In this document: one piece after another, positions 1 through 5,662 of the stretch | Position numbering within the stretch: position 1 is the first letter of the stretch | How the letters are laid out: every line of letters begins with the position of its first letter | Origin: Alphaproteobacteria bacterium | Lineage (GTDB): Bacteria > Pseudomonadota > Alphaproteobacteria > Sphingomonadales > Sphingomonadaceae | DNA length: 5,662 nt | Assembly: GCA_016650315.1 (NCBI GenBank) | Contig: JAENVZ010000253.1 | Coordinates: 1-5,662 of the forward strand | Direction: 5' to 3' | Program-made: the position numbers and the translations under genes | Notes under the pieces: model-generated | Told to the model about the DNA's origin: nothing | What the model saw: only the letters and a program-made list of their open reading frames with translations | The model's database searches: none

Positions 1-162
1 CGCAAGGAAGAATTGCTGGTCGAAAAAGACAAGCTTTCCAAAATGTGGGTCCTTCGCCGCATCCTTATGCAGATGGGCACCATCGACGCCATGGAATTCC
101 TGCTGGACAAGATGAAGGACAGCAAGACCAACGAAGATTTCTTCGATAGCATGAACCAGTAA
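1..162 (+). CDS. rho: Transcription termination factor Rho, C-terminal end (partial)
   Basis: The first 53 codons of the window, ending at TAA 160-162, translate to the end of an RNA-dependent ATPase of the Rho family. The 5' part lies outside the window. The stretch KMWVLRRILMQMGTIDAMEF followed by a KTNEDFF-type ending matches the Rho C-terminus known from E. coli (MWILRKI...MGEIDAMEFL...KTNDDFF), which lies in the hexamerisation/ATPase domain. Rho is a hexameric helicase that binds C-rich nascent RNA in the cytoplasm and dislodges RNA polymerase. The catalytic P-loop is not in view, so integrity cannot be judged, but the visible end shows no truncation. No hairpin terminator is seen between this stop and the next gene, so read-through into the terC-like gene is likely. 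The family call is firm; only about an eighth of the usual protein length is present. Confidence 0.95.
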   Translation, partial: RKEELLVEKDKLSKMWVLRRILMQMGTIDAMEFLLDKMKDSKTNEDFFDSMNQ

Positions 163-184
163 GAGCGGAGCGCGTTAGCCTGTC

Positions 185-907
185 ATGATCGATTTCATCA
201 CAGCTGGTGCTGTAGCGGCAGCCTCAATTGGAACTCCCGCTGAAATCTGGGCTAGTATTGTCCATGATTTCACCCATTTGGATAATCCTGCAGCGATGGC
301 GGCCTTTGGTCAGGTCTTGCTGATCGACCTTATGCTGGCAGGGGATAACGCCATTATCGTCGGCGCGCTGGCGGCTGGTCTGCCAACGGATCAACGGCGC
401 AAGGTCATCCTGATCGGCATCGGCGCGGCACTGGCTCTGCGTATTGTCTTTGCGTTGGTCGTAAGCGTGCTGATGGGTGTGGTTGGCTTGATCCTGGCGG
501 GTGGCCTGTTGTTGCTGTGGGTCGCATGGAAAATGTGGCGCGAATTGCATCCGGCGGGCCAAAGCCCCGGATCACCCGAGATCAGGGGGGATGAACACAG
601 TGGTCTTCGTCCCGCCAAGAGCTTCGCCGCAGCCGCCTGGGCCGTTGCGGTTGCCGACGTTTCCATGTCTCTGGACAATGTTCTGGGCGTTGCAGGCGCA
701 GCGCGGGCGCACCCCGGAATTCTGATTATCGGCCTGCTGCTTTCGGTTGCGCTGATGGGACTCGCTGCGAACGTCATTGCCCAATATATCGAGCGTTACC
801 GCTGGATCGCCTATGTCGGCCTGGCTGTCATACTCTATGTGGCAGCCAAGATGATCTATGACGGAATCGTCGATCATCAGGTCGGGATTCTAACGCTTCT
901 GGTTTGA
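185..907 (+). CDS. TerC/YjbE-family integral membrane protein (probable metal-ion transporter)
   Basis: This encodes a 240-residue hydrophobic protein. It carries two copies of the TerC-family acidic motif, D48-LMLAG-D54-N55 and D158-VSMSL-D164-N165, each inside a predicted membrane helix; the pairing reflects the internal duplication typical of the family. Likely membrane segments lie at about 41-61, 75-95, 98-118, 147-170, 175-197 and 203-222, with a polar loop at about 120-145. TerC-family proteins act in the inner membrane; several are tied to manganese export or metal supply to exported enzymes, and the intramembrane Asp residues are thought to bind the metal. The substrate here is inferred, not shown. 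The start is the ATG 22 bp after rho, with only a weak purine-rich stretch (GAGCGGAG) upstream. The N-terminus is some 20-25 residues longer than in short YjbE-type homologues, so an internal start such as Met38 cannot be excluded. The small gap suggests co-transcription with rho. The last 31 bp overlap the convergent oxidoreductase gene. Confidence 0.85.
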   Translation: MIDFITAGAVAAASIGTPAEIWASIVHDFTHLDNPAAMAAFGQVLLIDLMLAGDNAIIVGALAAGLPTDQRRKVILIGIGAALALRIVFALVVSVLMGVVGLILAGGLLLLWVAWKMWRELHPAGQSPGSPEIRGDEHSGLRPAKSFAAAAWAVAVADVSMSLDNVLGVAGAARAHPGILIIGLLLSVALMGLAANVIAQYIERYRWIAYVGLAVILYVAAKMIYDGIVDHQVGILTLLV

Positions 908-1887
908 GTCATCAATACCGTAGACCCCGTCGTAGACCGGCTCTCCAAGGCTTTATGAGCCTCTGCGGCGTAGGCCAGAGAATAGCGTTGTCCAATATGG
1001 GAAGTGATGACGCCACGCTGGATTCGGTCGAACAAGCGTTCACCCATATGGTGATATTCCTCATCCGTTTCGATGTAGTTGAAAAGCGTTGGCCGCGTAA
1101 CGAACAATGACCCCGCCTGAGAGAGGTCGAGAAGCCTGACAGGCGGCACCGGGCCGGATGCATTGCCAAAGCTGATCATCAGTCCCCGCCGTTTCAGCGA
1201 GTCGAGCGATGCCGCCCAACTCGCTTTGCCAACGCCGTCAAAGACGGTATCGACGCCTTTGCCGTTCGTGATTTTCCGCACTTCATCCGCGAGTGCTTCA
1301 AATGGCCCCGTCAGACTATAATGGGCGCCTGCCTTGCGCGCCAGGTCTGCTTTTGCCGCGGTACCGCTATGGGCGATCACGGTAACGCCCATATCCGTCA
1401 GCCATGGCACGAGGATCAATCCTACGCCACCAGCCGCCGCATGAACCAGTGCCGTTTGCCCAGACTGCATTTTCGCGCAGTCCTCGACCAGAAAGCAGGC
1501 GGTCATCCCCTTTAGCATCATTGCGGCCGCCATATCGCAGGCTATGGCGTCAGGCAGTTTCAGCACACGTCCTGCCGACAGGATGCGATGGGTGGTATAG
1601 CTTCCGTATTGGATATCAACATAGGCTACGCGATCGCCCACACGGACTGTGTCCACGCCACTGCCGACTGCCTCAATGCGTCCTGCCGCTTCATTGCCAA
1701 GCCCCATAGGAAGGGGAACAGGATAAAGCCCGCTTCGCACATAGGTGTCGATGAAGTTGAGCCCGATCGCTTCCTGAGCAATCAGAACTTCCCCGGTCCC
1801 GGGTAAACCGGGATCGAAATCCTCACGCTCCATAGCCTCTGGTCCGCCCGTCGTTCGGACGACAATGCGCCAGGCTTGATCGGCCAT
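877..1887 (-). CDS. Zinc-free NAD(P)H:quinone oxidoreductase-like MDR protein (zeta-crystallin/QOR family)
   Basis: This 336-residue protein belongs to the medium-chain dehydrogenase/reductase superfamily. An N-terminal GroES-like catalytic domain (about 1-125) carries the QOR-type segment G42-LNFIDTYVRSGLYP with Asn44, Asp47, Arg51 and Tyr55, followed by the VGDRVAYV strand at 83-90. A Rossmann domain starts with HAAAGGVG at 149-156, the AxxGxxG nucleotide site usual for NADPH-preferring QORs. No cysteine cluster for structural zinc is visible, as expected for this branch. Family members reduce quinones or alpha,beta-unsaturated carbonyls with NADPH in the cytoplasm; the real substrate here is unknown. 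The usual family ending, here STTGSTVL, is followed by about 11 extra residues, part of which is encoded in the overlap with terC. The gene begins 8 bp after the stop of the hydrolase gene, so the two are probably one transcript with coupled translation. The ribosome site is weak (TTAGGC, inside the upstream gene's end). The name qor is possible but orthology to E. coli Qor is not proven. Confidence 0.9.
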   Translation of the reverse strand: MADQAWRIVVRTTGGPEAMEREDFDPGLPGTGEVLIAQEAIGLNFIDTYVRSGLYPVPLPMGLGNEAAGRIEAVGSGVDTVRVGDRVAYVDIQYGSYTTHRILSAGRVLKLPDAIACDMAAAMMLKGMTACFLVEDCAKMQSGQTALVHAAAGGVGLILVPWLTDMGVTVIAHSGTAAKADLARKAGAHYSLTGPFEALADEVRKITNGKGVDTVFDGVGKASWAASLDSLKRRGLMISFGNASGPVPPVRLLDLSQAGSLFVTRPTLFNYIETDEEYHHMGERLFDRIQRGVITSHIGQRYSLAYAAEAHKALESRSTTGSTVLMTQTRSVRIPT

Positions 1888-1895
1888 ATGGGTTG

Positions 1896-2597
1896 TTAGC
1901 CTAAATGCTGCGCAAAAAAATCGGCAGTCCGCTGATCGGCGAGCCGCGCGCCTGTTTCGTTGCGACGTTTACCGGACTCGGCGGCAAAGCCGTGATCCAG
2001 GCCGGGATAGTCGTGCAGCACGACTTTGGGATGGCTGTCCAATCCATCGTGCACCAGTTTTTGCGATTCAGGCGGCACGAAATGATCGGCGGTCGGAATA
2101 TGCAACATGACAGGATGCGCAATAGCATGGGATTCGCGCAGCAAATTGTCGATCCCTACGCCATAATAACCAACGGATGCGCTGATGTCGGTGCGGGTTG
2201 CCGTCATGAAGGCAAGACGACCACCAAGGCAATAGCCGACGCATCCGACTTTGGCGCCGGTATCGATGGCTTTGCGCGCGGCATGGATAACAGCTTCAAT
2301 GTCCCGAACGCCTACATCCTGGTCGAATTGACCCATCAGTTTCAATGCTGTCTGGAATTCGTCGGGGATGTCGGCATCCAGTTCAACGCCGGGCTCAATT
2401 CGCCAAAAAAGATCAGGCGCGTAGGCGAGATAGCCCGCCTTGGCCCATGTGTCACACTTGCTGCGAATGCCGACATTCACGCCGAATATTTCCTGAATGA
2501 CAATGATCGCTGCCTTGGGTGTGCCTTCGGGCCGAGCAATATAGCAGCCAAAAGCGCTGTCTCCTTCCAGGGTGGGAATGGAAATCATTTCGCTCAT
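1896..2597 (-). CDS. Dienelactone hydrolase-family alpha/beta hydrolase
   Basis: From the chosen ATG this is a 233-residue cytoplasmic hydrolase with the classic dienelactone hydrolase (DLH) layout. Without any gap its numbering matches Pseudomonas DLH at every catalytic position: Glu36 in QEIFGVN, nucleophile Cys123 in GYCLGG, Asp171 in TADHFVPP and His202 in GLDHGF. The fold is therefore intact and the enzyme probably active. The residues recalled as holding the dienelactone carboxylate in Pseudomonas DLH (Arg81, Arg206, with Tyr85 and Trp88) appear here as Phe81, Ala206, Leu85 and Met88, so it is unlikely to be a chlorocatechol-pathway enzyme and its ester or lactone substrate is open. The frame stays open to an ATG at 2669, which would add 24 residues. 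I prefer the ATG at 2595-2597 because a strong AGGAAAGGA ribosome site lies 6 bases before it and because it gives exact family numbering. It is the first gene of a leftward pair with the oxidoreductase. Confidence 0.92.
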   Translation of the reverse strand: MSEMISIPTLEGDSAFGCYIARPEGTPKAAIIVIQEIFGVNVGIRSKCDTWAKAGYLAYAPDLFWRIEPGVELDADIPDEFQTALKLMGQFDQDVGVRDIEAVIHAARKAIDTGAKVGCVGYCLGGRLAFMTATRTDISASVGYYGVGIDNLLRESHAIAHPVMLHIPTADHFVPPESQKLVHDGLDSHPKVVLHDYPGLDHGFAAESGKRRNETGARLADQRTADFFAQHLG

Positions 2598-2603
2598 GCC
2601 GGA

Positions 2604-2612
2604 TCCTTTCCT
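2604..2612 (-). promoter_or_regulatory. Ribosome binding site deciding the hydrolase start
   Basis: On the minus strand the sequence reads AGGAAAGGA, ending 6 bases before the ATG at 2595-2597. It is the best Shine-Dalgarno match near this gene and argues for the shorter 233-residue hydrolase over the ATG at 2669, which has no comparable site. Confidence 0.7.
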
Positions 2613-2673
2613 GATTTCTGACTCGGGGCCATATCGTACTATGTCATGCTTGCGCGGCAGTTCAAACATTTGC

Positions 2674-2703
2674 GGTATATTGAAAAACTGGCAATTTGCT
2701 CAA
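2674..2703 (-). promoter_or_regulatory. Possible sigma70-type promoter for the leftward hydrolase-oxidoreductase operon
   Basis: On the minus strand TTGAGC (2698-2703) and TATACC (2674-2679) are separated by 18 bases, a reasonable housekeeping -35/-10 pair. Transcription would start near 2667, giving a leader of about 70 bases before the preferred hydrolase start. A weaker alternative, TTGAAC (2660-2665) with TAGTAC (2636-2641), also at 18 bases, lies closer to the gene. Both are pattern matches only. The 175-bp region 2598-2772 must also hold any promoter for the rightward operon, for which I found only a poor candidate (TTGAAA at 2680-2685 with no good -10). Confidence 0.3.
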
Positions 2704-2705
2704 TC

Positions 2706-2742
2706 TTGCGGCATGAAGGCGACGGGGTTGCCGCAATGCCGC
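2706..2742. repeat. Overlapping short inverted repeats upstream of the small conserved gene
   Basis: TTGCGGCA at 2706-2713 is an exact inverted copy of TGCCGCAA at 2729-2736, an 8-bp stem with a 15-base loop. GCGGCAT at 2708-2714 is also an exact inverted copy of ATGCCGC at 2736-2742. The two pairings share the left arm and exclude each other. They sit 30-66 bases before the ATG of the small gene, so they could be an operator or alternative leader structures. There is no T-tract, so an intrinsic terminator is unlikely. Chance in GC-rich DNA is a real alternative. Confidence 0.35.
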
Positions 2743-2772
2743 CCTGTTGATACCGGCGGGAGCTAAAAGCGC

Positions 2773-3030
2773 ATGAATGTCACCGTGAACGTGGAATGCA
2801 CGCCAGAGGAAGCACGGACTTTCCTGGGATTACCCGATGTGTCGCTCATCCATGAAAAATATATTCAAACCATGATGGAAACGATGAATGGATCGAACAG
2901 CGTTGAACAAATGGAAAAAATGTTCAGCAATTTTTCGCCCATGATGGGCGATGCCGGAATGCGCCTGTTCCAGCAGATGATGAATATTGGCGTTGGCGGG
3001 AGCGGGGGCACCGATAAATCCGGTAAATGA
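2773..3030 (+). CDS. Small conserved methionine-rich protein, probable DUF6489 family
   Basis: This encodes an 85-residue acidic-to-neutral protein of unknown function. It opens with a short strand-like piece, then CTPEEARTFLGLPDV (9-23), which I recognise from memory as the hallmark of an alphaproteobacterial family labelled DUF6489; that assignment is not checked. The middle (about 25-72) looks helical and has 10 of the protein's 11 methionines, including pairs at 34-35, 57-58 and 69-70. The tail is glycine/serine-rich and probably disordered. No signal peptide or membrane segment is seen, so it is probably cytoplasmic. A GGGAG motif (2758-2762) lies 10 bases before the ATG. It ends 31 bp before mnmE in the same direction with no terminator between, so it likely leads the mnmE-mnmG operon. 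A role linked to tRNA modification or to the membrane is possible, but nothing in the sequence proves it. Confidence 0.8.
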   Translation: MNVTVNVECTPEEARTFLGLPDVSLIHEKYIQTMMETMNGSNSVEQMEKMFSNFSPMMGDAGMRLFQQMMNIGVGGSGGTDKSGK

Positions 3031-3061
3031 AACAACAGGCGCGCTGTAAAAGTTGCACGGC

Positions 3062-4363
3062 ATGACGACTGACCACGCCACCATCTTTGCTCTGTCGAGC
3101 GGAATGCCGCCTGCCGCCATTGCGATTGTCAGAATCAGTGGCTCGCTGGCTGCCAGGGCCGTGATATCGCTTGCCGGAAAATTGCCGTCGCCACGCCGGG
3201 CAAGTGTACGAACACTGCGTCATCCGATGAATGGCGAGCATCTGGATCAGGCATTAATGTTGTGGTTTCCGGGGCCTGATACTGCCACCGGAGAGGATCT
3301 TGCCGAATTGCATCTGCATGGCGGCCGGGCGGTGGTTCAAGCGGTTCTTTCCGCATTGGCCGTTCAAGAAGGACTCCGCGAAGCCTTGCCGGGAGAATAT
3401 ACGCGCCGCGCCTTTGAAAATGGCCGGATCGATTTGAGCGAGGCAGAGGGCCTTGCTGATCTGCTCTTTGCTGAAACCGAAGCGCAGCGGCGTAGCGCCA
3501 TTGCAATGGCAGAGGGACATTTTTCACGGCGGGTCGTGCAATGGCAGTCGGATTTGCTCCATATTTCCGCTTTGGTTGAGGCTGAACTGGATTTTTCGGA
3601 TGAAGACGACGTACCCGTAGGCGTCGGTAAAGTCGCAGGTGCGCTTGGCAAATTAGTGGCGGAAGTAGAAGGAGAGATGCTTCGCCCAACTGCGGAACGT
3701 TTGCGCGATGGTGTGCGCGTGGTATTAGCCGGCCCGCCTAATGCGGGTAAATCGACTTTACTCAATGCATTGGCTGGGCGTGATGCGGCCATTGTGTCTC
3801 CCATAGCGGGCACCACCCGGGATCGGATAGAAGTGCCGATTGCCATTGCAGGCCTTCCCTTCCTGTTTACCGACACGGCAGGTTTACGGGAAGAGAGCAG
3901 TGATGAGATCGAAGGCATTGGCATAGGCCTTGCCCGCCGCGCCATGGTGGAAGGCGACATCATTCTATGGCTGGGTCCGCCGGAACTATGTCCGCAGGAC
4001 CTTGTGAATCGGTCGATCAGCATTGTGACGAAATGTGACTTGCCGGGAAAGAATGTTTATCAGGATTCAGATATCGCCTTGTCGGCCCTGACGGGTGCTG
4101 GTGTGGATGTGCTCCAAAAGATGCTTGTTGAACACGCGCAGGCTTTGTTGCCGCGCGATGGTGAATACGCGCTCAATAAGCGGCAACGGACGGCGTTGAT
4201 GCATCTTGGTGATGAACTGGCCGCAGCGATGACGACAAATGACTATCTGGTCGTAGCAGAGCATTTGCGTGCGGCTCGAGGTGCTATTGATGCTGTAACT
4301 GGGCGGGCAAGCACTGAAGATATGCTTGACGCGCTCTTTGGATCGTTCTGCATTGGCAAGTGA
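3062..4363 (+). CDS. mnmE: tRNA uridine-5-carboxymethylaminomethyl modification GTPase MnmE (TrmE)
   Basis: This is a full-length 433-residue MnmE. The N-terminal domain (about 1-115) binds a folate one-carbon donor and dimerises. A helical domain follows and is interrupted by the G domain (about 215-365). The GTPase motifs are intact: GPPNAGKS at 224-231 (P-loop), GTTRDR from Gly250 (G2), DTAG from Asp271 (G3) and TKCD at 323-326 (G4, with Thr replacing the common Asn). The invariant C-terminal CIGK (430-433) holds the Cys needed for modification. With MnmG it forms the cytoplasmic complex that adds a (carboxymethyl)aminomethyl group to U34 of tRNAs reading NNA/NNG codons. I chose the ATG at 3062 because homologues start close before the TIFALSS segment; an in-frame TTG at 3053 would add three residues. 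Neither start has a strong ribosome site, suggesting coupling to the upstream small gene. A perfect parS palindrome begins at the base after the TGA stop. Confidence 0.96.
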   Translation: MTTDHATIFALSSGMPPAAIAIVRISGSLAARAVISLAGKLPSPRRASVRTLRHPMNGEHLDQALMLWFPGPDTATGEDLAELHLHGGRAVVQAVLSALAVQEGLREALPGEYTRRAFENGRIDLSEAEGLADLLFAETEAQRRSAIAMAEGHFSRRVVQWQSDLLHISALVEAELDFSDEDDVPVGVGKVAGALGKLVAEVEGEMLRPTAERLRDGVRVVLAGPPNAGKSTLLNALAGRDAAIVSPIAGTTRDRIEVPIAIAGLPFLFTDTAGLREESSDEIEGIGIGLARRAMVEGDIILWLGPPELCPQDLVNRSISIVTKCDLPGKNVYQDSDIALSALTGAGVDVLQKMLVEHAQALLPRDGEYALNKRQRTALMHLGDELAAAMTTNDYLVVAEHLRAARGAIDAVTGRASTEDMLDALFGSFCIGK

Positions 4364-4379
4364 TGTTTCACGTGAAACA
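4364..4379. other. parS: parS centromere site, perfect 16-bp palindrome (ParB binding)
   Basis: The sequence TGTTTCACGTGAAACA is its own reverse complement over all 16 bases and is identical to the parS consensus known from Bacillus and Caulobacter. ParB (Spo0J) binds it through its helix-turn-helix, loads as a CTP-dependent clamp and slides outwards, and ParA then moves the complex to segregate the origin region. It starts at the base after the mnmE stop and ends 9 bases before the mnmG ribosome site, so it fills most of the 43-bp gap. A symmetric 16-mer of this kind is very unlikely by chance, and the mnmE-mnmG setting near parAB agrees with known alphaproteobacterial origins. Confidence 0.92.
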
Positions 4380-4388
4380 CTTTTGACC

Positions 4389-4395
4389 GGAGGAG
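4389..4395 (+). promoter_or_regulatory. Ribosome binding site of mnmG
   Basis: GGAGGAG is a strong Shine-Dalgarno sequence with 11 bases between it and the ATG at 4407. It supports translation starting in this cluster of ATGs (4407, 4419, 4428) and fits the first best. It lies just 9 bases beyond the parS palindrome, so ParB bound to the DNA would sit directly over the mnmG leader region. Confidence 0.7.
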
Positions 4396-4406
4396 CCAAA
4401 GTAGCT

Positions 4407-5662
4407 ATGAGCGCCACCATGCGGACAATGTTTGACGTGATTGTGGTCGGTGGAGGCCATGCCGGTTGCGAAGCTGCGGCTGCTGCAGCGCGCAAAGGCG
4501 CACGCACGGCGCTCGTCAGTTTTTCACGTGAAACAATCGGTGCAATGTCATGCAATCCGGCGATCGGAGGGCTTGGCAAGGGGCATCTGGTTCGGGAGGT
4601 CGATGCATTTGACGGCTTGATCGCGCGGGCGGCCGATGCAGGGGCCATTCACTATCGCATGCTCAATAGCAGCAAGGGGGCCGCGGTGCAGGGTCCGCGC
4701 GTCCAAGCGGATCGCAAGCGTTACAAGGCGGCCATCCATGATTTGCTCGATAGGCAACAGGGGTTGGAGATCATCGAAGCCGAAGTCGCCGCACTGGATA
4801 TGAGTGACGGGCGGGTTACTGGTTTGCGCCTTGCCGATGGATCGGTTCTATCGGCGTCATCGGTTGTGCTGGCGACCGGAACATTTCTGAACGGCAAGCT
4901 GTTTCGTGGTGAAGACGTCACTGCCGGAGGGCGCACAGGTGAGCGTGCGGCGGTGCCGCTCGGCCAGCAGCTTCGGGTAGCTGGACTGCCTATCGGGCGG
5001 TTGAAGACAGGAACGCCACCACGCATCGATGGGCGCACCATCAATTGGGCTGCACTTCCAGAACAGCCATCGGACAGTGACGGCTGGACAATGTCGGCGC
5101 TGACGGTGCGGCGGCCCTTGCCCCAGATATTTTGCGCGATCACCCGGACCAATGAACGCACGCACGACATTATTCGATCTGGCCTCGATCGCTCGCCGCT
5201 GTTCAGCGGGGCTATCGAGGGGAAGGGGCCGCGCTATTGTCCCTCCATCGAGGACAAAATTTTCCGGTTCGGGGACCGAGATGGCCATCAGATCTTTCTG
5301 GAGCCCGAAGGGTTGGACAATCATCTGGTCTATCCCAATGGCATCAGCACATCGCTACCCGTCGATGTTCAGGAGGACATGATACGCAGCATGGCCGGAC
5401 TGGAGGCGGCAAAGATCGTCGTTCCCGGTTATGCCGTCGAATATGATCATATCGATCCGCGCGCACTCGATAGCAGTATGGCCGTGCGTAACATTCCCGG
5501 TCTTTATTGCGCAGGTCAGATCAACGGCACGACCGGCTATGAAGAGGCGGCAGCGCAGGGGCTTGTGGCGGGTATCAATGCTGCGGCTTTTGCGCGGGAA
5601 GAAGAAGCGCTGATCCTTGACCGGGTCAGCAGCTATATTGGCGTGATGATCGACGATCTGAC
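4407..5662 (+). CDS. mnmG: tRNA uridine-5-carboxymethylaminomethyl modification enzyme MnmG (GidA), N-terminal two thirds
   Basis: The frame is open from ATG 4407 to the window end, giving 418 codons of a protein that normally has about 620; the C-terminal helical MnmE/tRNA-binding part lies outside. The FAD dinucleotide motif GGGHAG is at 15-20. The signature [13 protein letters not shown] covers 48-60, with Cys49 corresponding to E. coli Cys47. RYCPSIEDK holds Cys278, matching E. coli Cys277, and [16 protein letters not shown] begins at 370. Both functionally important cysteines are therefore present. MnmG is a FAD enzyme that works with MnmE on U34 of certain tRNAs in the cytoplasm. The start at 4407 has a GGAGGAG site 11 bases upstream; ATGs at 4419 and 4428 are alternatives and would remove at most seven residues before the FAD strand. 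Codons 39-43 (FSRET) coincide with a second parS-like sequence; E. coli has HNIDT at the same place with no length change. It follows mnmE by 43 bp in one operon; rsmG is expected next. Confidence 0.96.
   Translation, partial: MSATMRTMFDVIVVGGGHAGCEAAAAAARKGARTALVSFSRETIGAMSCNPAIGGLGKGHLVREVDAFDGLIARAADAGAIHYRMLNSSKGAAVQGPRVQADRKRYKAAIHDLLDRQQGLEIIEAEVAALDMSDGRVTGLRLADGSVLSASSVVLATGTFLNGKLFRGEDVTAGGRTGERAAVPLGQQLRVAGLPIGRLKTGTPPRIDGRTINWAALPEQPSDSDGWTMSALTVRRPLPQIFCAITRTNERTHDIIRSGLDRSPLFSGAIEGKGPRYCPSIEDKIFRFGDRDGHQIFLEPEGLDNHLVYPNGISTSLPVDVQEDMIRSMAGLEAAKIVVPGYAVEYDHIDPRALDSSMAVRNIPGLYCAGQINGTTGYEEAAAQGLVAGINAAAFAREEEALILDRVSSYIGVMIDDL
4520..4535. other. parS: Second parS-like site inside mnmG (15 of 16 bases)
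   Basis: TTTTTCACGTGAAACA differs from the perfect parS at only the second base (T for G) and keeps the central 12-bp palindrome TTTCACGTGAAA. It lies wholly inside mnmG, where TTT TCA CGT GAA ACA encodes Phe39-Ser-Arg-Glu-Thr43. Its centre is 156 bp from the centre of the first site. Multiple parS copies clustered near the origin are usual in bacteria, and parS sites inside coding regions are known, for example in Bacillus subtilis. ParB binding is inferred from sequence; one mismatch at an outer position is usually tolerated but can weaken binding. Confidence 0.82.

Noticed and set aside
163..184. Terminator or manganese riboswitch between rho and the terC-like gene
   Set aside because: The 22-bp gap is too short for a yybP-ykoY-type riboswitch and contains no stem-loop with a T-tract.
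1792..1812. Inverted repeat CCCGGT...ACCGGG as a terminator
   Set aside because: It lies within the N-terminal coding part of the oxidoreductase (Pro/Gly codons), has no T-tract and is explained by GC-rich codons.
1905..2621. Long open frame on the + strand (238 codons) opposite the hydrolase gene
   Set aside because: It mirrors a gene whose catalytic residues are all in place on the minus strand, has no recognisable domain or ribosome site, and its composition is that of an antisense shadow.
2598..2669. 24-residue N-terminal extension of the hydrolase from an ATG at 2669
   Set aside because: The internal ATG at 2597 has a strong Shine-Dalgarno at 6 bases and gives exact numbering agreement with the family; the extension has no homologous look and a candidate promoter lies directly against 2669.
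3053..3061. TTG start for mnmE three codons upstream
   Set aside because: Possible, but the ATG at 3062 is a better start codon and fits the usual distance to the conserved TIFALSS segment; neither has a strong ribosome site.
3364..4023. 219-codon open frame on the minus strand inside mnmE
   Set aside because: Ser/Arg/Pro-rich antisense translation of a fully intact MnmE; no family features.

Overview
The window looks like an origin-proximal piece of an alphaproteobacterial chromosome, most likely from a sphingomonad (Sphingobium/Sphingopyxis-like; the genus is a guess). The reasons are the moderately high GC, the protein style, and the association of rho, mnmE (trmE) and mnmG (gidA). In many alphaproteobacteria these lie just upstream of rsmG (gidB), parA and parB near oriC. 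No phage, transposon, CRISPR or RNA gene was seen.

Layout. (1) 1-162 is the last 53 codons of transcription terminator Rho. (2) 185-907 (+) is a TerC/YjbE-type multi-pass membrane protein, 22 bp after rho and probably read with it. (3) 877-1887 (-) is a zinc-free quinone oxidoreductase-like enzyme of the medium-chain dehydrogenase family, whose last codons overlap the terC end by 31 bp tail to tail. (4) 1896-2597 (-) is a dienelactone hydrolase-family alpha/beta hydrolase, 8 bp upstream of the oxidoreductase; the two form a leftward operon. (5) 2598-2772 is a divergent intergenic region with a possible leftward promoter and overlapping short inverted repeats. (6) 2773-3030 (+) is a small methionine-rich conserved protein, probably DUF6489. 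(7) 3062-4363 (+) is MnmE and (8) 4407-5662 (+) is the first 418 codons of MnmG; together they make the tRNA wobble-uridine (U34) modification complex.

The most notable signal is not a gene. A perfect 16-bp palindrome, TGTTTCACGTGAAACA (4364-4379), starts at the base after the mnmE stop codon and is identical to the parS centromere sequence bound by ParB. A second copy with one mismatch (4520-4535) lies 156 bp further on, inside mnmG, where it encodes residues 39-43 (FSRET) next to a conserved active-site segment. This pair probably marks the chromosome's partition region and suggests that rsmG-parA-parB follow outside the window.

The rightward genes 2773-5662 probably form one housekeeping operon running towards the partition genes, with ParB-binding sites built into it. 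The leftward hydrolase-oxidoreductase pair is an accessory metabolic operon placed, with the terC-like gene, between rho and mnmE. Its hydrolase keeps the full catalytic set of dienelactone hydrolase but appears to lack the residues that bind dienelactone, so its substrate is probably different.
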